Origin: Lentisphaeria bacterium
GTDB lineage: Bacteria; Verrucomicrobiota; Lentisphaeria; Oligosphaerales; Oligosphaeraceae
Direction of reading: 5' to 3'
DNA: 8,658 bases
Assembly (NCBI GenBank): GCA_016302725.1
Contig: JAEDNB010000085.1
Location: forward strand, 1-8,658
Shown here: positions 7,701 through 8,658 of the stretch, piece after piece
Numbering within the stretch: the stretch's first letter is position 1
How the letters are laid out: every line of letters begins with the position of its first letter
Notes under the pieces: generated by a model
What the model was told of the DNA's origin: nothing
The model's input: the letters and a program-made list of their open reading frames with translations, nothing else
The model's database searches: none
Position numbers and translations under genes: made by a program

Positions 7701-8406
7701 GGAATTGGTGAAAACACAGTCCTCCTGCCATACCTGGATTGAACTCCATGGCGGCTATATGGCCATGCTCCTGGCTCCCTGGATCCAAGTAGCCGAACAG
7801 GTGATCCAGCCCTCCCCCTCGGGAGAAGGCGCCCTGGCGAAAAGTGAAAATGCGGCCATCTTCGCATTCCCGGAACTCGCTCACGATTTTAGGAAAATCA
7901 AGGTCCAGGGGGATAAACTGCAGGCAATCCTGGACCATATCACCGGGGTCAGAGACTCCGAACAAAGGGTCTCCCATGTCGACGACCTCACACGGGAGGA
8001 TTTCCAACCTCTGGATTTCTCCTCCATGGAACGCATCGCAGGAAGCCTCAATGCCTACTACACCCTGCTGGATAAAGTGGTCCATAGCTCCTTCGCCTGC
8101 GTGGGACTCGCCTGGGGACAGCGCCAGGAAATCTTCCTGAACCCAGACGCCGACGGTACGGATGGGGAACTCTGGGCCTTCTTCCCCGCCCCCAGGGGAA
8201 CACAACGGGTGGGGCGCAAACGGGGCGGTAAGGTGGAACTAGACAAAGGATTCTGGGAAACCTACAGGGACGACCTGGTCCTGCTAGTGACCCCGGGGCC
8301 CCAGGTGGACTCCGCCCAATGGCTCCAGGAGTACCAGGCGAGCCTGCCCGCCTTGGAAGAAGGGAGTCCCTGCCTGCCGTCCCTCTTTCCCGTGAACGCC
8401 AAGTAA
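4774..8406 (+). CDS. Large membrane-anchored coiled-coil/helical-repeat protein of the GTPase locus, function unknown
   Basis: 1210 residues. Residues 1-350 are mostly helical, soluble and charged. Residues about 45-165 (a LLATGRKGEAILAAEKSP-type helix, a LPPPPVL turn, then a LLLRRIVALQPNDPEW-type helix) recall a module I associate with uncharacterised PVC-type proteins, though I cannot name a family. A basic cluster (VRRRKAR, about 340-346) precedes a single hydrophobic segment at 351-370 ending FWWY. This charge pattern predicts the N-terminus inside and the long C-terminal part outside. Residues about 371-790 are Glu/Lys/Arg-rich helices, likely coiled coil, with degenerate Trp-centred repeats (W181, W519, W594, W680; F240 in one unit). 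From about 790 to 1210 composition becomes mixed and aromatic with strand-like stretches (LRFLGLAIF, FVIGNWEFSV), so a folded C-terminal domain is likely; I do not recognise it. No catalytic motif is visible. A relict paralogue lies just upstream. Its place beside a DO-GTPase2-like GTPase and a GAP1-type protein suggests a structural, sensor or effector subunit of the same complex; that is inference. Confidence 0.88.
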   Translation: MNKIRSVISRLEAFFARENWTNSPTFQRLLAEYGQVCEELNARLSKCEALLATGRKGEAILAAEKSPSLFEVIPPLQGPGVVRFFEACNFYQLPPPPVLKTAVFQSLQNALEEESTLPDLLALFRGMSRSGASEEKVLLLRRIVALQPNDPEWAGQLHHAELAFIPQVIEGAKRDIQKGDWDALAEKEEMFASPSWRAAVPDVVMEKIRRTLDEVRNREFRGRAEEVLQEVEAALAADSFPEFKVADDHWRMLCEVDCYLPDEEESRRYSLVAEHFAAQVAAEEEEQAYASAVMRMRLYMEGGEEHSYERTMDLYRPLAELGRPVPTDILDFVHRAGEEVRRRKAREAFKSFVILMFLGGVLLGGGFWWYQKEHGFRQWRSALDVEKDVAAAREWQGRLDQPWFRFLKKDKERIQTLKEESEELAEEERDFLRELEEWKAEYVTEESVVQGKTGEEEWEDLREKAETKTSKEQVMALGEEALRFREELRSRNTEEMRSLLAELLHLDRRFGEVVQERDWNELAKVLDRVREIQEHAKTIVYFDETVLDAQGRKLLEPKNWRVRKHVAQYKAITHTLDQVEQRMAEEEQLAADGWPALFQEVSAWGEEYCQDEEEEEGRSLFRECRRQVPGMMEAKALRERIKTLRKAYGEMERTWRLRQKFQMLEKLSVEFWRELSRGAWEAAGDAAAEYRVAYEAFRSQDKGKAELSQGEEAIWKKFGEMESPAKLEEEWKGQKEVEEIMLALRKDLPALQVPSRRERYLQRLRKGQKSYGKAGKAMGDLLAQMESLGVALEWQWQTNRLDLPTALVTSSTPCLMDLWRYVNWKAQDRKFFKVVQDTLTYRAERYKEQAKSLGSFSFQDAQGEHHEWIFGKRELRFLGLAIFSRKQNLRFVIGNWEFSVMDQTVNILYKSPYNVSFNVSERYSNCAFPEFGKQVKFSKNYITKTDLEYGGVLLDPMEILKEIEAMEPSIFSREYVELVKTQSSCHTWIELHGGYMAMLLAPWIQVAEQVIQPSPSGEGALAKSENAAIFAFPELAHDFRKIKVQGDKLQAILDHITGVRDSEQRVSHVDDLTREDFQPLDFSSMERIAGSLNAYYTLLDKVVHSSFACVGLAWGQRQEIFLNPDADGTDGELWAFFPAPRGTQRVGRKRGGKVELDKGFWETYRDDLVLLVTPGPQVDSAQWLQEYQASLPALEEGSPCLPSLFPVNAK

Positions 8407-8420
8407 ATCGAAACCCCACC

Positions 8421-8658
8421 ATGCATTACTACGTGAAGGAAAATGGCCGGGTGCTGGGCCCTTTCCTGGCCAACCAGGTCAGGGATTTGATGCTTCAGGG
8501 ACACTTCGACGCCACCATGCAGATCTCCGCCAACCGGCGGGACTGGGTTCCGCCCCATGAGGTGGCCGAGTTCCGGGAGTGGCTCCGCCACCACCCCCTG
8601 CCAGGGACGCCTCCCCCCGCCTCCGCGCCTATGCCCGGGGGGGCGAAAGCCGCCTGCC
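8421..8658 (+). CDS. GYF_2-like domain protein, N-terminal part only, 3' end cut by window
   Basis: ATG 8421 follows the previous stop (8404-8406) by 14 bases; 79 codons are visible and the frame is open at the right edge. Residues about 3-50 fit the bacterial GYF_2 (DUF4339) pattern: YYVKENGRVLGPF at the start, a helix NQVRDLMLQGHFDA, then RRDWVPPHEV. From about residue 58 the sequence becomes a Pro/Gly/Ala linker (PLPGTPPPASAPMPGG), resembling in style the linker at the start of the GTPase gene. In GYF_2 proteins such a domain usually sits ahead of a second domain (membrane, GTPase or other), which is outside the window. GYF domains in eukaryotes bind proline-rich peptides; a similar adaptor role is assumed for the bacterial type. 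No clear Shine-Dalgarno sequence precedes the ATG, so translation may depend on the upstream gene. Confidence 0.8.
   Translation, partial: MHYYVKENGRVLGPFLANQVRDLMLQGHFDATMQISANRRDWVPPHEVAEFREWLRHHPLPGTPPPASAPMPGGAKAAC

Noticed and set aside
8637..8643. A run of seven G in the linker of the GYF_2 gene, considered as a phase-variable tract
   Set aside because: Short G and C runs are common throughout this GC-rich window and the downstream frame cannot be seen, so there is no support for a switch.
1..8658. CRISPR array, tRNA/rRNA genes, insertion sequence ends or attachment sites
   Set aside because: No spaced short repeats, RNA gene folds, transposase frame or terminal inverted repeats were seen; the only direct repeats are the 63-bp linker unit and the gene duplication.

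Overview
The window is a GC-rich, almost gap-free stretch of bacterial DNA with all genes on the + strand. It reads as a single operon-like block cut at both ends. The protein families (a GYF_2-type domain, Pro/Ala-rich linkers, a TRAFAC-type GTPase with a zinc-binding N-terminus, and a GAP1-type partner) suggest a Planctomycetota/Verrucomicrobiota/Lentisphaerota (PVC) type genome. That is a low-to-moderate confidence guess from family distribution and base composition; no rRNA or tRNA is present to place it.

Layout: (1) 1-1716, the 3' part of a GTPase gene. Its frame is open to the left edge and begins in a 21-residue Pro/Ala/Met-rich repeat. It carries two CxxC pairs and a full G1/G3/G4/G5 motif set, and I assign it to the DO-GTPase2-like family. 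(2) 1729-4269, a GAP1-N2-like protein (GTPase-associated protein 1) with a proline-rich linker, one membrane segment and a 500-residue C-terminal region I do not recognise. (3) 4266-4758, a decayed partial copy of the next gene, with a large internal deletion, a nonsense change and frameshifts. (4) 4774-8406, a 1210-residue protein with a helical N-terminal part, one membrane segment, a long coiled-coil or helical-repeat stalk and a mixed C-terminal region of unknown type. (5) 8421 to the right edge, the start of a gene whose product opens with a GYF_2-like domain followed by a Pro/Gly/Ala linker.

The genes look co-transcribed: gaps are 12 and 14 bases, there is one ATGA overlap, and the decayed copy fills the only larger gap. 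I see no internal terminator or promoter. The simplest reading is a membrane-associated GTPase system. A cytosolic switch protein (gene 1) would act with a membrane-tethered GAP1-type partner (gene 2) and a large membrane-anchored coiled-coil protein (gene 4). GYF and proline-rich segments may hold the parts together. DO-GTPase/GAP1 modules have been proposed, by comparative genomics, to belong to prokaryotic conflict or immune systems. The function here is inference, and the long post-membrane regions of genes 2 and 4 are the least explained part of the window.
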